Notes under the pieces: model-generated
What the model saw: only the letters and a program-made list of their open reading frames with translations
Told to the model about the DNA's origin: nothing
Databases searched by the model: none
Translations under genes and position numbers: made by a program
Assembly (NCBI RefSeq): GCF_003853705.1
Contig: NZ_QTQI01000031.1
Location: 1-64,000, forward strand
Length of the DNA stretch: 64,000 nucleotides
Source of the DNA: Burkholderia sp. Bp8992
Lineage (GTDB): Bacteria; Pseudomonadota; Gammaproteobacteria; Burkholderiales; Burkholderiaceae
Reading direction: 5' to 3'
Part shown: piece by piece, positions 8,226 to 17,186 of the stretch
Layout: every line of letters starts with the position of its first letter
Numbering within the stretch: the first letter of the stretch is position 1

Positions 8226-8638
8226 CGTCGGCAGGATGGAAGGTTGAGCGGGAGTGGCATGGCGCAGTGTAGCGCGCGAAGCGCCGGCCGCGTCAAGCGG
8301 CGGCGACCAACCCGGCATTCTAGCGGAGCGCCGGCGGCACACTGTCAGGCAGTGTCAGCGGCCGGCCGGCACCTGCGAATCCGCGAAACGGTTATGCGAT
8401 ACTCCGGCGACTGGCCGCGCCATCGGGCGCGCAGTCGAACGGGCGAGCAACGCCCCACAGCAACGCCATCGGGAAACAGGGCTGACAGAATGGAACGCGA
8501 CGCCGCGCAAATCTTCCGTGCCGTCCGCCACGGACAGGCGCGGCACGCACCGGGCTCCATGCCCGGCGGCAGGTCCGTACGCAAGCACGCCGCGCGAATC
8601 GCGCGACGTGCGCCGCTTCCCTGCCCGCGGAGCGCGCG
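8226..8638. other. Divergent intergenic region between DUF2827-4 and the glycosyltransferase
   Basis: 413 bases, GC-rich, with no credible gene. It must hold both divergent promoters, but no good -35/-10 pair could be picked. A repeat-rich spot at 8340-8360 (ACTGTCAGGCAGTGTCAG) contains overlapping direct and inverted copies of CTGTC/CAGTG and is the only sequence that looks operator-like. Confidence 0.4.
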
Positions 8639-9958
8639 ATGATCGTCCTCAGCCACTTCAGCCAGCCTGCCCCCGCCAGCCTCGAGAATCACCGCTGGTA
8701 CGCGCAGGTGCACGGCTATCGTCACGAGATCGTCGACGCGTCCGCGATGCCGCAGGCGCTGCCGTTGCGGCCGCTGTATCGCTACGAATCGCTGCTCCAT
8801 GTGCTGCGCAACGCGCAGCCCGACGAACTCGTGCTGCTGCTCGGCGAAGATGCGGCGATCATCGAGCCGGTTGCACTCGAACGCCTGATGGCCGGGCGCG
8901 ACCGGCTGCTGGTCGACGCGTTGGCGCCGCCGCTGCCGCAGGTCGACGTGCAGATCTGGCGCAACACGCCGGACGTGCGCGCGATCGTGATGCAGCTCGT
9001 GCAGCGCTGCAAGCTCGGCAGCGAGCCGAGGCTGACGTCGGAAGCCGCGCTGTTCGCCGGGCTCGACACGCATCGCTACATGACATTGATCGACGGACTG
9101 TACGCCGTCATGCCGTGCAGCCCGGACCTCGATCCGATGTGGGGCCGCGCACCGACGTTCGCGATCAGCATCGACGACACGCCTCGGGACCCCGAACGCA
9201 AAGGCACGACGCCGCGTTTTCGCGACACGCTCGTCGCGTACGTCAATCGATGCCGCGCCGCCGGCCGGCCGATGTTCTCGTTCGATCACGACGCCGCCGC
9301 ACCGGACGAAGCCGCCGAACGCAGCACGTACAACCCCGGCCGCCCGATTGCGCTGATGATGCTGTACACGCCCAACATCGGCAGCTACGCACGCGTCGCC
9401 GAGCGCAATTTCCGGCGCTACGCCGATGCGCACGGCTACACGCTCTACGTGCATCGCGACATTCCCGCCGAGATCGGGCTGAACGCGACGGGCAACTGGT
9501 TCAAGCCGTGGCTGCTCCATGCGTACCTCCAGCATCACGAATGGGTCGTGTGGCTCGATGCCGACGTGCTGATCGCGGACCAGCAGCAACCGCTGGAGCC
9601 GCTGTTCGAAGGGCGCGACTGGCTGCTCGCGCAGGATATCGGCCAGTGGTCGTTCAACTCCGGCGTGATGGCGTTCCGCCGCACCGAACGCAACGACGCG
9701 ATGCTGCAGGACCTGATGACGACGATCGCCGCGCTGCACGACCGGTCGAGCGTCTATGCGAGCGACGGCGACCAGCTGCATTTCATTCGCGCGATGGAGC
9801 GCGACGGGCAGCTGCAAGGCGAAGGCGTGGCCGATCTCGTCAGCTTCAACACGCCCTGGCTGTTCCGCCGCGCGGACAGCTACATCGTGCACTACTACGG
9901 AATGTGGTCCGCGATGCGCGCGCTGATGATGGCGCACGACGACGGGCTGCTGCGCTGA
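8639..9958 (+). CDS. GMA12/MNN10-like (GT34) glycosyltransferase with duplicated domain
   Basis: 439 residues, ATG with CGGAG upstream. The C-terminal half (about 235-439) is a GT-A-type domain: IALMMLYTPNIGSYARVAERN, RRYADAHGYTLYVHRD, then WVVWLDADVLIAD with the metal/nucleotide-binding DAD at 307-309, and FNSGVMAFRR. This matches galactosyltransferases of the GMA12/MNN10 family. The N-terminal half repeats the layout (NHRWYAQVHGYRHEIVDAS, LVLLLGEDAAII) but has lost a clean DxD, so it looks like a degenerate duplicate. No signal peptide is seen, so it is probably cytoplasmic. It adjoins four DUF2827 genes, suggesting a shared glycan pathway. The acceptor and product are unknown. Confidence 0.8.
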   Translation: MIVLSHFSQPAPASLENHRWYAQVHGYRHEIVDASAMPQALPLRPLYRYESLLHVLRNAQPDELVLLLGEDAAIIEPVALERLMAGRDRLLVDALAPPLPQVDVQIWRNTPDVRAIVMQLVQRCKLGSEPRLTSEAALFAGLDTHRYMTLIDGLYAVMPCSPDLDPMWGRAPTFAISIDDTPRDPERKGTTPRFRDTLVAYVNRCRAAGRPMFSFDHDAAAPDEAAERSTYNPGRPIALMMLYTPNIGSYARVAERNFRRYADAHGYTLYVHRDIPAEIGLNATGNWFKPWLLHAYLQHHEWVVWLDADVLIADQQQPLEPLFEGRDWLLAQDIGQWSFNSGVMAFRRTERNDAMLQDLMTTIAALHDRSSVYASDGDQLHFIRAMERDGQLQGEGVADLVSFNTPWLFRRADSYIVHYYGMWSAMRALMMAHDDGLLR

Positions 9959-9983
9959 CACCGCCGCTTCGGCATCGATACCG

Positions 9984-10022
9984 AATAAAAACGCGCCGGC
10001 CGGCGTCACCCGGCCGGCGCGT
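9984..10022 (-). terminator. Intrinsic terminator for the phospholipase C gene
   Basis: On the minus strand a 13-bp perfect stem (arms 10010-10022 and 9991-10003) with a 6-base loop is followed by TTTTTATT. It lies 18 bases past the phospholipase stop and converges on the glycosyltransferase end. Confidence 0.85.
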
Positions 10023-10039
10023 CGTCGTACCGGTTGCCG

Positions 10040-12154
10040 TCAGACCGGCGTGATCGTCGGCGCCACGGCCGCCGGATCGGTGATGCTGGCCTTGCCGGTT
10101 TCGACGTGCCCGGCGATGCGGCGCGTCCAGCCCGCATTGCCGGCCACCGCGAACTGCAGGTCATACCACTGGCTGCTGCACGACAGGTCCCAGTGCGCTT
10201 CGACGCGTTGCCCCGCCGGGATCGTCAGCGTGCGCGCCGCGCCGCCGTACGCGACATCGGTCGCCGTGACCGTGAGCGGGCCGGTGCCCGCATTGGCGAT
10301 CGTCACGTAGACATCGCCGTTCGCCACGTCGTAGCACGGCGTGATTTCAGGCTTCGCGGCGGCATCCGCGGCGGCCGAACCCGCGAAGCGCCGGAAATAG
10401 CCGTTCGGCCCCCACACGCTCACCAGGTAGTTGCCGTTCGCGTCGAGTGCCCACGTGTCGGTCAGCTGCTTGCCGGCCTCGACCGTGTAACGGCGCGGCA
10501 TCGCAGCCGGATCGCCCGTATAGACCCAGAAGTGCGCGCCCTGCGTGCCCGAATTCGCAAACGTCACCGCATAGCCTTGCGCCTGGAGCTGGCCCGTCAC
10601 GTGCAGTTCGTACGGCAGCGCGCGAGCCGGCCGCGTGCCGGCTTCCTGTGCCGTCACGACCTGCTGCGCGGTGCTGGCCGGTGCGGTCTGCGACGACGCG
10701 CGCGAGCATTGCAGGTCGGCCTGTGCGACATAGGCCTGCGTGCTCGGCAGCGACGGCAGCGTGACATCCGATTTCGAGAAGTCGAGCGCCGACGTCAGGT
10801 CGCCGCAGATCGCACGGCGCCACGGCGAGATGTTGGTTTCCATCACGCCGAAGCGCTTCTCGATGAATTGCAGCACCGACGTGTGATCGAAGACCTGCGA
10901 GCACACGAAGCCGCCCTTCGACCACGGCGACACGACGAACATCGGCACGCGCGGGCCGAGGCCGTACGGCAGGTTGTCGGCCGTATAGGTGCCGGCCTGC
11001 GTCGCGGTCACGACGTTGTGCCGCTCGAGCGATACGTCCACGGTGCTCATGCCCGAGCCCGGCAGCGTCGGCGCCGACGGCGGCACGACGTGATCGAAGA
11101 AGCCGTCGTTCTCGTCGTACATGATCAGCAGGACGGTCTTGCTCCACACCTCCGGATTCGACGTCAGCGCATCGAGGATCGTCGACAGGTAGTACGCGCC
11201 GTACAGCGGCGTGAACTTCGGATGCTCCGAATACGCGGCGGGCGGCAGCAGCCACGACACCTGCGGCAGCGCATTCGCCTGCACGTCGGCCTTCAGCTGC
11301 GTGATCGGGCGCGTGCTCATCCCGCGCGTCTGCAGCGACGAGCCGGCCGGCGCATTCACGAAGTTGTTGAAGCACGCGAGCATGTTCGTGCCGTAGTTGC
11401 CGGTGAAGTTGTCGAACCCGGTGCCCTGCTGGTAGATCTGCCACGAGATGCCGGCCTTTTCGAGCCGTTCCGGGTAGGTCGTCCAGTTGAAGGGCGGCAA
11501 CTTGATCTTGTCGAACTGGTTGTCGATGTAGTCGGTGTTGTCGAGCAGCGGGCCGCCGCCCGTGCCGAGCGGATCGACCATGCCCGTCATCAGGTACATG
11601 CGGTTCGGATGCGTGTTGCCCGGAATTGAGCAGAAGTAGTTGTCGCATACCGTGAACGCATCCGCGAGCGCGTAGTGGAACGGGATGTCGTCGCGAACGT
11701 GATAGCCCATCGTCATGTTCGACTTCTGCACGGCCCACTGGTCCGCGCGGCCGTTGTCGATCGCGCCGTGCGTCGTCGCCCACGTATGCGGCAGGCCGCC
11801 GATGCATTGCGCGTTGACGCCCGGGTTGGTCGTGTCGTAGCGGAACGGCGCGATCACGCTCGACTGGTCCTCCTGCCGCGGCTGGAACCACACCGGCCTG
11901 CCGTTCGGCAGCGTGACCGGGAACCGGTCGTTGTAGCCGCGCACGCCGCTCAGGTGGCCGAGGTAGTGGTCGAACGAGCGGTTCTCCTGCATGAACACGA
12001 CGATGTGCTGCACATCCTGGATCGTGCCCGTCACGGAATTCGGCTCGATCGCCAGCGCCTTGCGGATCGATTCCGGCAGCAGTGCGGTGGCGGCGGTCGC
12101 GCCGGCGAGGCCGGCGGAGAACTTCAGAAAGTCGCGTCGCGAATGGGTGGCCAT
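10040..12154 (-). CDS. plcN: Phosphocholine-specific phospholipase C, Tat-exported
   Basis: 704 residues, the usual length of the bacterial phosphocholine-specific (PlcN/PlcH) family. It hydrolyses phosphatidylcholine and related lipids outside the inner membrane. The N-terminus carries a twin-arginine signal (RRDFLKFSAG at 6-15). The phosphoesterase core includes VVFMQENRSFDHYLG (52-66), NTHPNRMYLMTG and MYDENDGFFDHVVPP. Two beta-rich C-terminal repeats follow (from about 500 and 610), as in family members. The ATG at 12154 is fixed by the Tat signal. It is followed by a strong terminator and preceded by a small lipoprotein gene on the same strand. The gene name rests on family likeness, not proven substrate range. 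Confidence 0.88.
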   Translation of the reverse strand: MATHSRRDFLKFSAGLAGATAATALLPESIRKALAIEPNSVTGTIQDVQHIVVFMQENRSFDHYLGHLSGVRGYNDRFPVTLPNGRPVWFQPRQEDQSSVIAPFRYDTTNPGVNAQCIGGLPHTWATTHGAIDNGRADQWAVQKSNMTMGYHVRDDIPFHYALADAFTVCDNYFCSIPGNTHPNRMYLMTGMVDPLGTGGGPLLDNTDYIDNQFDKIKLPPFNWTTYPERLEKAGISWQIYQQGTGFDNFTGNYGTNMLACFNNFVNAPAGSSLQTRGMSTRPITQLKADVQANALPQVSWLLPPAAYSEHPKFTPLYGAYYLSTILDALTSNPEVWSKTVLLIMYDENDGFFDHVVPPSAPTLPGSGMSTVDVSLERHNVVTATQAGTYTADNLPYGLGPRVPMFVVSPWSKGGFVCSQVFDHTSVLQFIEKRFGVMETNISPWRRAICGDLTSALDFSKSDVTLPSLPSTQAYVAQADLQCSRASSQTAPASTAQQVVTAQEAGTRPARALPYELHVTGQLQAQGYAVTFANSGTQGAHFWVYTGDPAAMPRRYTVEAGKQLTDTWALDANGNYLVSVWGPNGYFRRFAGSAAADAAAKPEITPCYDVANGDVYVTIANAGTGPLTVTATDVAYGGAARTLTIPAGQRVEAHWDLSCSSQWYDLQFAVAGNAGWTRRIAGHVETGKASITDPAAVAPTITPV

Positions 12155-12196
12155 GCTGGTTGCTCTTGATTGGATTTCTGGTGGAAACGGCCGGTA

Positions 12197-12400
12197 TCAG
12201 GAAGCGGGCGAGGATGCCGGTGCAGTGAAACCCGGCGGGCAGTGCATCTGCGCGGTGGCGACGACGGCGCCGCCGCACGCGGCCTTCTGCTGCGCGACGG
12301 GCGCGGCGGGTGCAGTCAGGTCGTCGTTGCAGGCGCCGAGGAGTGCTGTCAGCGCGATCAGGCCAACGACCGCGAAAGGCCGCAGGGCCGACTTTCGCAT
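12197..12400 (-). CDS. Small lipoprotein upstream of phospholipase C
   Basis: 67 residues from ATG 12400, with GGAG 7 bases upstream; a longer frame to 12448 lacks such a site. Residues 1-24 are a lipoprotein signal (VGLIALTALLGAC) with lipidated Cys. The mature part of about 44 residues has two further Cys (AACGG and MHCPP) that could form a disulfide, and is otherwise Ala/Pro-rich. It lies 42 bases before plcN on the same strand, so the two are probably co-transcribed. No family is recognised. It may assist secretion or folding of the enzyme, which is inference. Confidence 0.65.
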   Translation of the reverse strand: MRKSALRPFAVVGLIALTALLGACNDDLTAPAAPVAQQKAACGGAVVATAQMHCPPGFTAPASSPAS

Positions 12401-12713
12401 AACGATTCTCCGTGGGGGTGATGACGTGACACAGGCGCGGGTGCGCACCGGTCATATCGACGGCGAGATGCTAAGTTCGACTTGTTACACGATGGTGTCG
12501 CGGGACAGCGTAGCGCGATGTGCGCACGAGCGGTGACATGCGGGGGCGTGGATGTGGCGGATGATGTAATGCGATCGAAAGATTCGCACTGCTTCGGCAT
12601 GTCGATACGATCGAAGCCGGCCTGATTCGACAGCGGTCGCGCGGGGAATCGCGACGCGTTTTTTTGGGCCGGCAGCCAAGGCAGCCGGCCCGTTCACAGC
12701 GAGAAGGCCGCGC
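12401..12713. other. Intergenic region, lipoprotein/plc promoter side and liu operon end
   Basis: 313 bases between the end of liuD and the lipoprotein start, both leftward. Near liuD lies a strong hairpin (12667-12692: GGGCCGGC, then GCC/GGC inside, then GCCGGCCC) beside a run of seven T at 12660-12666. In the direction of liuD transcription that run reads as A, so it is not a standard terminator. The remainder should hold the promoter for the lipoprotein-plc pair; no clear boxes were found. Confidence 0.45.
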
Positions 12714-14708
12714 TCAGCCTTCCGCCATCATCAGCAACTGCGCGCCATCCGCGACCTGGTCGCCGACGCCGTACAGCACTTCCGCGACGACGCCCGCGCT
12801 CGGCGCGCCGATCGTGTGCTCCATCTTCATCGCTTCCATCACGATCAAGGGCGTGCCGGCCTCGACCTTCTGGCCCGGCTCGACCAGCACCGCGATCACC
12901 TTGCCCGGCATCGGCGCGGTCAAGCGTCCGCCGCCCTGCTCCGCATCGCCCGCATGCGCGAGCAGGTTGCGCCATTCGAACGTCTCGGCCGCGCCCTGCG
13001 TGAACACGTGGAACGTGTCGCCGTCCGCATAGACGCGGCCGCTGCTGCGCACGCCGCCGAGCGTCACGTCGAAATCGAGCGGCGTGGCGCCGCTCGTCCA
13101 TGCGAACGGTTGCGCGGTTTCGCCGCCGGTCGCGATACGCACACCGGCGCCATCGTCCTCATACGTGACCGTCACGTCCGCGTCGCGATCGGCCGCATGC
13201 CATGCGAGCGTGCGGCGATAACCGCCGTTCAGCCGCCAGTCCGGCAATGCGCCCCACGGCGATGGCTCCTCAGCGGCGCCGCGTTCGCGCGCGAGCAGCG
13301 CCGCACACGCAAGCGCAAGCGTCGCGCGCGGCGGCTGTTGCGGCGCGAACAGCGCATCGTGGTTGCGCTCGATCAGCCCCGTGTCGAGATCGGCCGTCGC
13401 GAACGGTTCGCACGCGACGATCCGCTGCAGGAACGCGGCGTTCGTATGCAGGCCGACCACCTCGCATGCGCGCAGCGCGCGCAGCATCAGGCCCAGCGCT
13501 TCCGCGCGATCCGCACCGTGGACGATCAGCTTCGCGATCATCGGATCGTAGAACGGCGTGATCGCATCGCCTTCGCGCACGCCGCTGTCGACGCGCACCG
13601 GCGCGCCGATCGAGAACTCGACGCCGGCCGGCAGCCGCAGGTGCTTCAGCGTGCCCGTCGACGGCAGGAAGCCGCGCGCCGGGTTTTCCGCATAGAGGCG
13701 CGCCTCGAGCGCATGGCCCTGCACGCGCAGCTCGTCCTGCTTCAGCGGCAGCGGTTCGCCGGACGCGACGCGCAGTTGCCATTCGACGAGATCGAGCCCC
13801 GTGACCATCTCGGTGACCGGATGCTCGACCTGCAGGCGCGTGTTCATTTCCATGAAGTAGAACGCGTCGCCCGTCATGATGAATTCGACGGTGCCCGCGC
13901 CGACGTAGCCCACCGCGCGCGCGGCCGCGACGGCCGCTTCGCCCATCGCCTGGCGCACGTCGTCGTGCAGGCCCGGCGCCGGCGCTTCCTCCAGCACCTT
14001 CTGGTGACGGCGCTGCACCGAGCAGTCGCGGTCGAACAGGTACACGGTGTTGCCGTGCGTGTCGCCGAACACCTGCACTTCGACGTGGCGCGGGCGCGTC
14101 AGGTACTTCTCGATCAGCACGCGGTCGTTGCCGAAGCTGCTCGCGGCTTCGCGCTGGCACGATGCGAGCGCCGCCGGGAAATCGCCGGAGCGCTCGACCA
14201 CGCGCATCCCCTTGCCGCCGCCGCCCGCGCTCGCCTTCAGCAGCACCGGATAGCCGATTTCATCGGCTTCGCGATGCAGGTTGCCGGCGTCCTGGTCGTC
14301 GCCGTGATAGCCGGGCACGAGCGGCACCGCGGCCGCATGCATCAGCGCCTTCGCGGCGGCCTTCGATCCCATCGCCGCGATCGCATCGACCGGCGGCCCG
14401 ATGAACACGATGCCGGCCGCTTCGCACGCATGCGCGAAATCTTCGTTCTCCGATAGAAAGCCGTAGCCGGGATGGATCGCCTGGGCGCCGGTCGTGCGCG
14501 CGGCCTCGATGATGCGCTCGATGCGCAGGTAGCTGTCTGCCGCGGCCGAGCCGCCGATGTGCACGGCTTCGTCGCAGGCGGCCACGTGTTTCGCGTTCGC
14601 GTCCGCGTCGGAATAGACGGCGACGCTCGCGATCCCGAGACGTTTGCACGTCGCGGCGACACGGCACGCGATTTCGCCGCGGTTGGCGATCAGAATCTTG
14701 TCGAACAT
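12714..14708 (-). CDS. liuD: Methylcrotonyl-CoA carboxylase, biotin-carrying alpha subunit
   Basis: 664 residues, normal for MccA/LiuD. It carries out the biotin carboxylation half of 3-methylcrotonyl-CoA to 3-methylglutaconyl-CoA in leucine breakdown. Domains in order: biotin carboxylase N-domain (MFDKILIANRGEIACRV), ATP-grasp with KASAGGGGKGMRVV, C-domain with MNTRLQVEHPVTE, a middle region, and a C-terminal biotinyl domain with EAMKMEH, the biotinylated Lys being residue 628. It is the last gene of liuA-B-C-D, 36 bases after liuC. Propionyl- or acetyl-CoA carboxylase look similar, but the neighbours liuA, liuB and liuC settle the assignment. Confidence 0.93.
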   Translation of the reverse strand: MFDKILIANRGEIACRVAATCKRLGIASVAVYSDADANAKHVAACDEAVHIGGSAAADSYLRIERIIEAARTTGAQAIHPGYGFLSENEDFAHACEAAGIVFIGPPVDAIAAMGSKAAAKALMHAAAVPLVPGYHGDDQDAGNLHREADEIGYPVLLKASAGGGGKGMRVVERSGDFPAALASCQREAASSFGNDRVLIEKYLTRPRHVEVQVFGDTHGNTVYLFDRDCSVQRRHQKVLEEAPAPGLHDDVRQAMGEAAVAAARAVGYVGAGTVEFIMTGDAFYFMEMNTRLQVEHPVTEMVTGLDLVEWQLRVASGEPLPLKQDELRVQGHALEARLYAENPARGFLPSTGTLKHLRLPAGVEFSIGAPVRVDSGVREGDAITPFYDPMIAKLIVHGADRAEALGLMLRALRACEVVGLHTNAAFLQRIVACEPFATADLDTGLIERNHDALFAPQQPPRATLALACAALLARERGAAEEPSPWGALPDWRLNGGYRRTLAWHAADRDADVTVTYEDDGAGVRIATGGETAQPFAWTSGATPLDFDVTLGGVRSSGRVYADGDTFHVFTQGAAETFEWRNLLAHAGDAEQGGGRLTAPMPGKVIAVLVEPGQKVEAGTPLIVMEAMKMEHTIGAPSAGVVAEVLYGVGDQVADGAQLLMMAEG

Positions 14709-14744
14709 GGCTTCGATGTCGTCCGGAGAGTGGGGGTCACGCGA

Positions 14745-15530
14745 TCATTCACGCCACGACGGCGTGCGCTTTTCGAGGAAGGACGCGATCCCTTCGCGCG
14801 CTTCCGCGCCGGCGCGGGTCTTCGCGATCCAGCCGGCGGTCTGCTCGATCAGCGTCGCGTCCAGCGCGCGGCCGGCCACGTCGGCGACGAGCCGCTTGCA
14901 CGCCTTCACCGCGTCGGGACCGTTCGCGACGAGCGTCGCCGCCAGCTTCGCGACCGTTTCGTCGAGCGCATCGGCCGGCACCGCATCGTGGATGAAGCCG
15001 AGCGATGCGGCACGCGCGCTGTCGAACACCTCGGCCGTCGTGAAGTAGCGCCGCGCCGCGCGCTCGCCCATCGCGCGCACGACGTACGGCGCAATCGTCG
15101 CGGGAATCAACCCGAGCCGCGCTTCCGACAGGCAGAACTTCACGCCGTCGGCGGCAATCGCGATATCGGCCGCAGCCACCAGGCCCACGCCGCCCGCATA
15201 CGCGTCGCCATGCACGCGCGCGATCACCGGCTTGCCGCAGCGATGGATCGCCTCGAGCATCCGCGCGAGCTTGCGCGCATCGGCACGGTTCTCGTCGTCC
15301 GAGTAACCGGCCATCTTCTTCATCCAGTTCAGGTCCGCACCCGCGCAGAACGCGGCGCCTTCCGCCGCGAGCACGATCGCGCGCACGCCTTCGTGCGCAT
15401 CGAGCCATTCGAACGCGGTGGTCAGCTCGGCGATCGTCGTCTCGTTGAACGCGTTGCGCACGTCGGGGCGTGCGAGCGTGACGGTCGCCACGCGGCCGGC
15501 TTCGCTTACCTTGATCGTTTCGTATCGCAT
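14745..15530 (-). CDS. liuC: 3-methylglutaconyl-CoA hydratase (crotonase family)
   Basis: 261 residues from ATG 15530. Crotonase fold: residues 58-70 (GAAFCAGADLNWM) and the stretch HGDAYAGGVGLVAAAD near 108-123 form the oxyanion hole and acyl-CoA pocket, and SEARLGLIPATIAPYVV holds the usual active-site region. In the leucine pathway it hydrates 3-methylglutaconyl-CoA to 3-hydroxy-3-methylglutaryl-CoA. It lies between liuB (17 bases upstream) and liuD (36 bases downstream), in one operon. Sequence alone cannot separate it from other enoyl-CoA hydratases; gene order does. Confidence 0.9.
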   Translation of the reverse strand: MRYETIKVSEAGRVATVTLARPDVRNAFNETTIAELTTAFEWLDAHEGVRAIVLAAEGAAFCAGADLNWMKKMAGYSDDENRADARKLARMLEAIHRCGKPVIARVHGDAYAGGVGLVAAADIAIAADGVKFCLSEARLGLIPATIAPYVVRAMGERAARRYFTTAEVFDSARAASLGFIHDAVPADALDETVAKLAATLVANGPDAVKACKRLVADVAGRALDATLIEQTAGWIAKTRAGAEAREGIASFLEKRTPSWRE

Positions 15531-15547
15531 CTCGGTCCTCCCGGGCG

Positions 15548-17155
15548 TTACATGCGGAACACGCCGAAGCGCGTATCGTCGATCGGCGCGTTCATCGATG
15601 CGGCCAGGCCGAGGCCGAGCACGTCGCGCGTCTGCGCGGGATCGATCACGCCGTCGTCCCACAGCCGCGCGCTCGCGTAATACGGATGGCCCTGGCGCTC
15701 GTACTGGTCGCGGATCGGCTGCTTGAACGCTTCCTCTTCGTCGGTCGACCACGAACCGCCCTTCGCCTCGATGCCGTCGCGACGCACCGTCGCGAGCACC
15801 GACGCGGCCTGCTCGCCGCCCATCACCGAGATGCGCGCGTTCGGCCACATCCACAGGAACCGCGGGCCGAACGCGCGGCCGCACATCCCGTAGTTGCCGG
15901 CGCCGAACGAGCCGCCGATGATCACCGTGAACTTCGGCACCTTCGCGTTCGACACGGCCGTCACCATCTTCGCGCCGTGCCGCGCGATGCCTTCGTTTTC
16001 GTACTTGCGCCCGACCATGAAGCCCGTGATGTTCTGCAGGAACACGAGCGGGATCTTGCGCTGGCAGCACAGCTCGATGAAATGCGCGCCCTTCACGGCC
16101 GATTCCGAGAACAGGATGCCGTTGTTCGCGACGATCCCGACCGGATGGCCCCAGATGTGCGCGAAGCCCGTGACGAGCGTCGTGCCGAAGCGTGCCTTGA
16201 ATTCGTCGAACTCCGAATCGTCGACGATGCGCGCGATCACCTCGCGCACGTCGAACGGCTTGCGCGTGTCGACGGGAATCACGCCGTACAGGCTCTTCGC
16301 GTCGTAGCGCGGCGGCTTCGGCTCGCGCAGCGCGACCGGCGACGCGATCTTCGGCGCGAGGTGACTGACGATGTTGCGGGCGATCGACAGCGCGTGCGCG
16401 TCGTTCTGCGCGAGATGGTCGGCCACGCCCGACAGGCGCGTGTGCACGTCGCCGCCGCCGAGATCCTCGGCGCTCACTTCCTCGCCGGTCGCGGCCTTCA
16501 CGAGCGGCGGGCCGCCGAGGAAAATCGTGCCCTGGTCCTTCACGATGATCGACTCGTCGCTCATCGCCGGCACGTACGCGCCGCCGGCCGTGCACGAGCC
16601 CATCACGACGGCGATCTGTGCGATCCCCGCCGCGGACATCGTCGCCTGGTTGAAGAAGATGCGGCCGAAATGGTCGCGATCGGGAAACACGTCGTCCTGG
16701 TTCGGCAGGTTCGCGCCGCCCGAATCGACGAGGTACACGCACGGCAGCCGGTTTTCCGCGGCGATTTCCTGCGCGCGCACGTGCTTCTTCACGGTGACCG
16801 GGTAGTAGGTGCCGCCCTTGACCGTCGCGTCGTTGCACACGATCACGCATTCGCGGCCGGCGATGCGGCCGATCCCGGTGATGACGCCCGCGCCCGGCGC
16901 ATCGTCGTTGTACATGCCGTTCGCCGCGAGCTGCGAGAACTCCAGGAACGGCGCGCCCGGATCGAGCAGTTGTGCGATGCGGTCGCGCGGCAGCAGCTTG
17001 CCGCGCGACAGGTGCTTGTCGCGCGCGGCCTGGCCGCCGCCCTGGGCAAGCTGTTCGATCTTCGCGCGCAGGTCGGCGACGACCGCCTCGAGCGCCGCGG
17101 CATTCGTGCGGAAGTCTTCCGAACGCGGGTTCAGTTTCGATTCGATGATCGGCAT
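15548..17155 (-). CDS. liuB: Methylcrotonyl-CoA carboxylase, carboxyltransferase beta subunit
   Basis: 535 residues, the usual size. It transfers CO2 from carboxybiotin on LiuD to 3-methylcrotonyl-CoA. The carboxyltransferase domain is recognisable throughout: [113 protein letters not shown] and [20 protein letters not shown]. It is 31 bases downstream of liuA and 17 bases upstream of liuC. It would form the heteromeric carboxylase with LiuD in the cytoplasm. Confidence 0.93.
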   Translation of the reverse strand: MPIIESKLNPRSEDFRTNAAALEAVVADLRAKIEQLAQGGGQAARDKHLSRGKLLPRDRIAQLLDPGAPFLEFSQLAANGMYNDDAPGAGVITGIGRIAGRECVIVCNDATVKGGTYYPVTVKKHVRAQEIAAENRLPCVYLVDSGGANLPNQDDVFPDRDHFGRIFFNQATMSAAGIAQIAVVMGSCTAGGAYVPAMSDESIIVKDQGTIFLGGPPLVKAATGEEVSAEDLGGGDVHTRLSGVADHLAQNDAHALSIARNIVSHLAPKIASPVALREPKPPRYDAKSLYGVIPVDTRKPFDVREVIARIVDDSEFDEFKARFGTTLVTGFAHIWGHPVGIVANNGILFSESAVKGAHFIELCCQRKIPLVFLQNITGFMVGRKYENEGIARHGAKMVTAVSNAKVPKFTVIIGGSFGAGNYGMCGRAFGPRFLWMWPNARISVMGGEQAASVLATVRRDGIEAKGGSWSTDEEEAFKQPIRDQYERQGHPYYASARLWDDGVIDPAQTRDVLGLGLAASMNAPIDDTRFGVFRM

Positions 17156-17186
17156 CGACGGGGCTCCGTTCGCGTGACGTGGGGCG

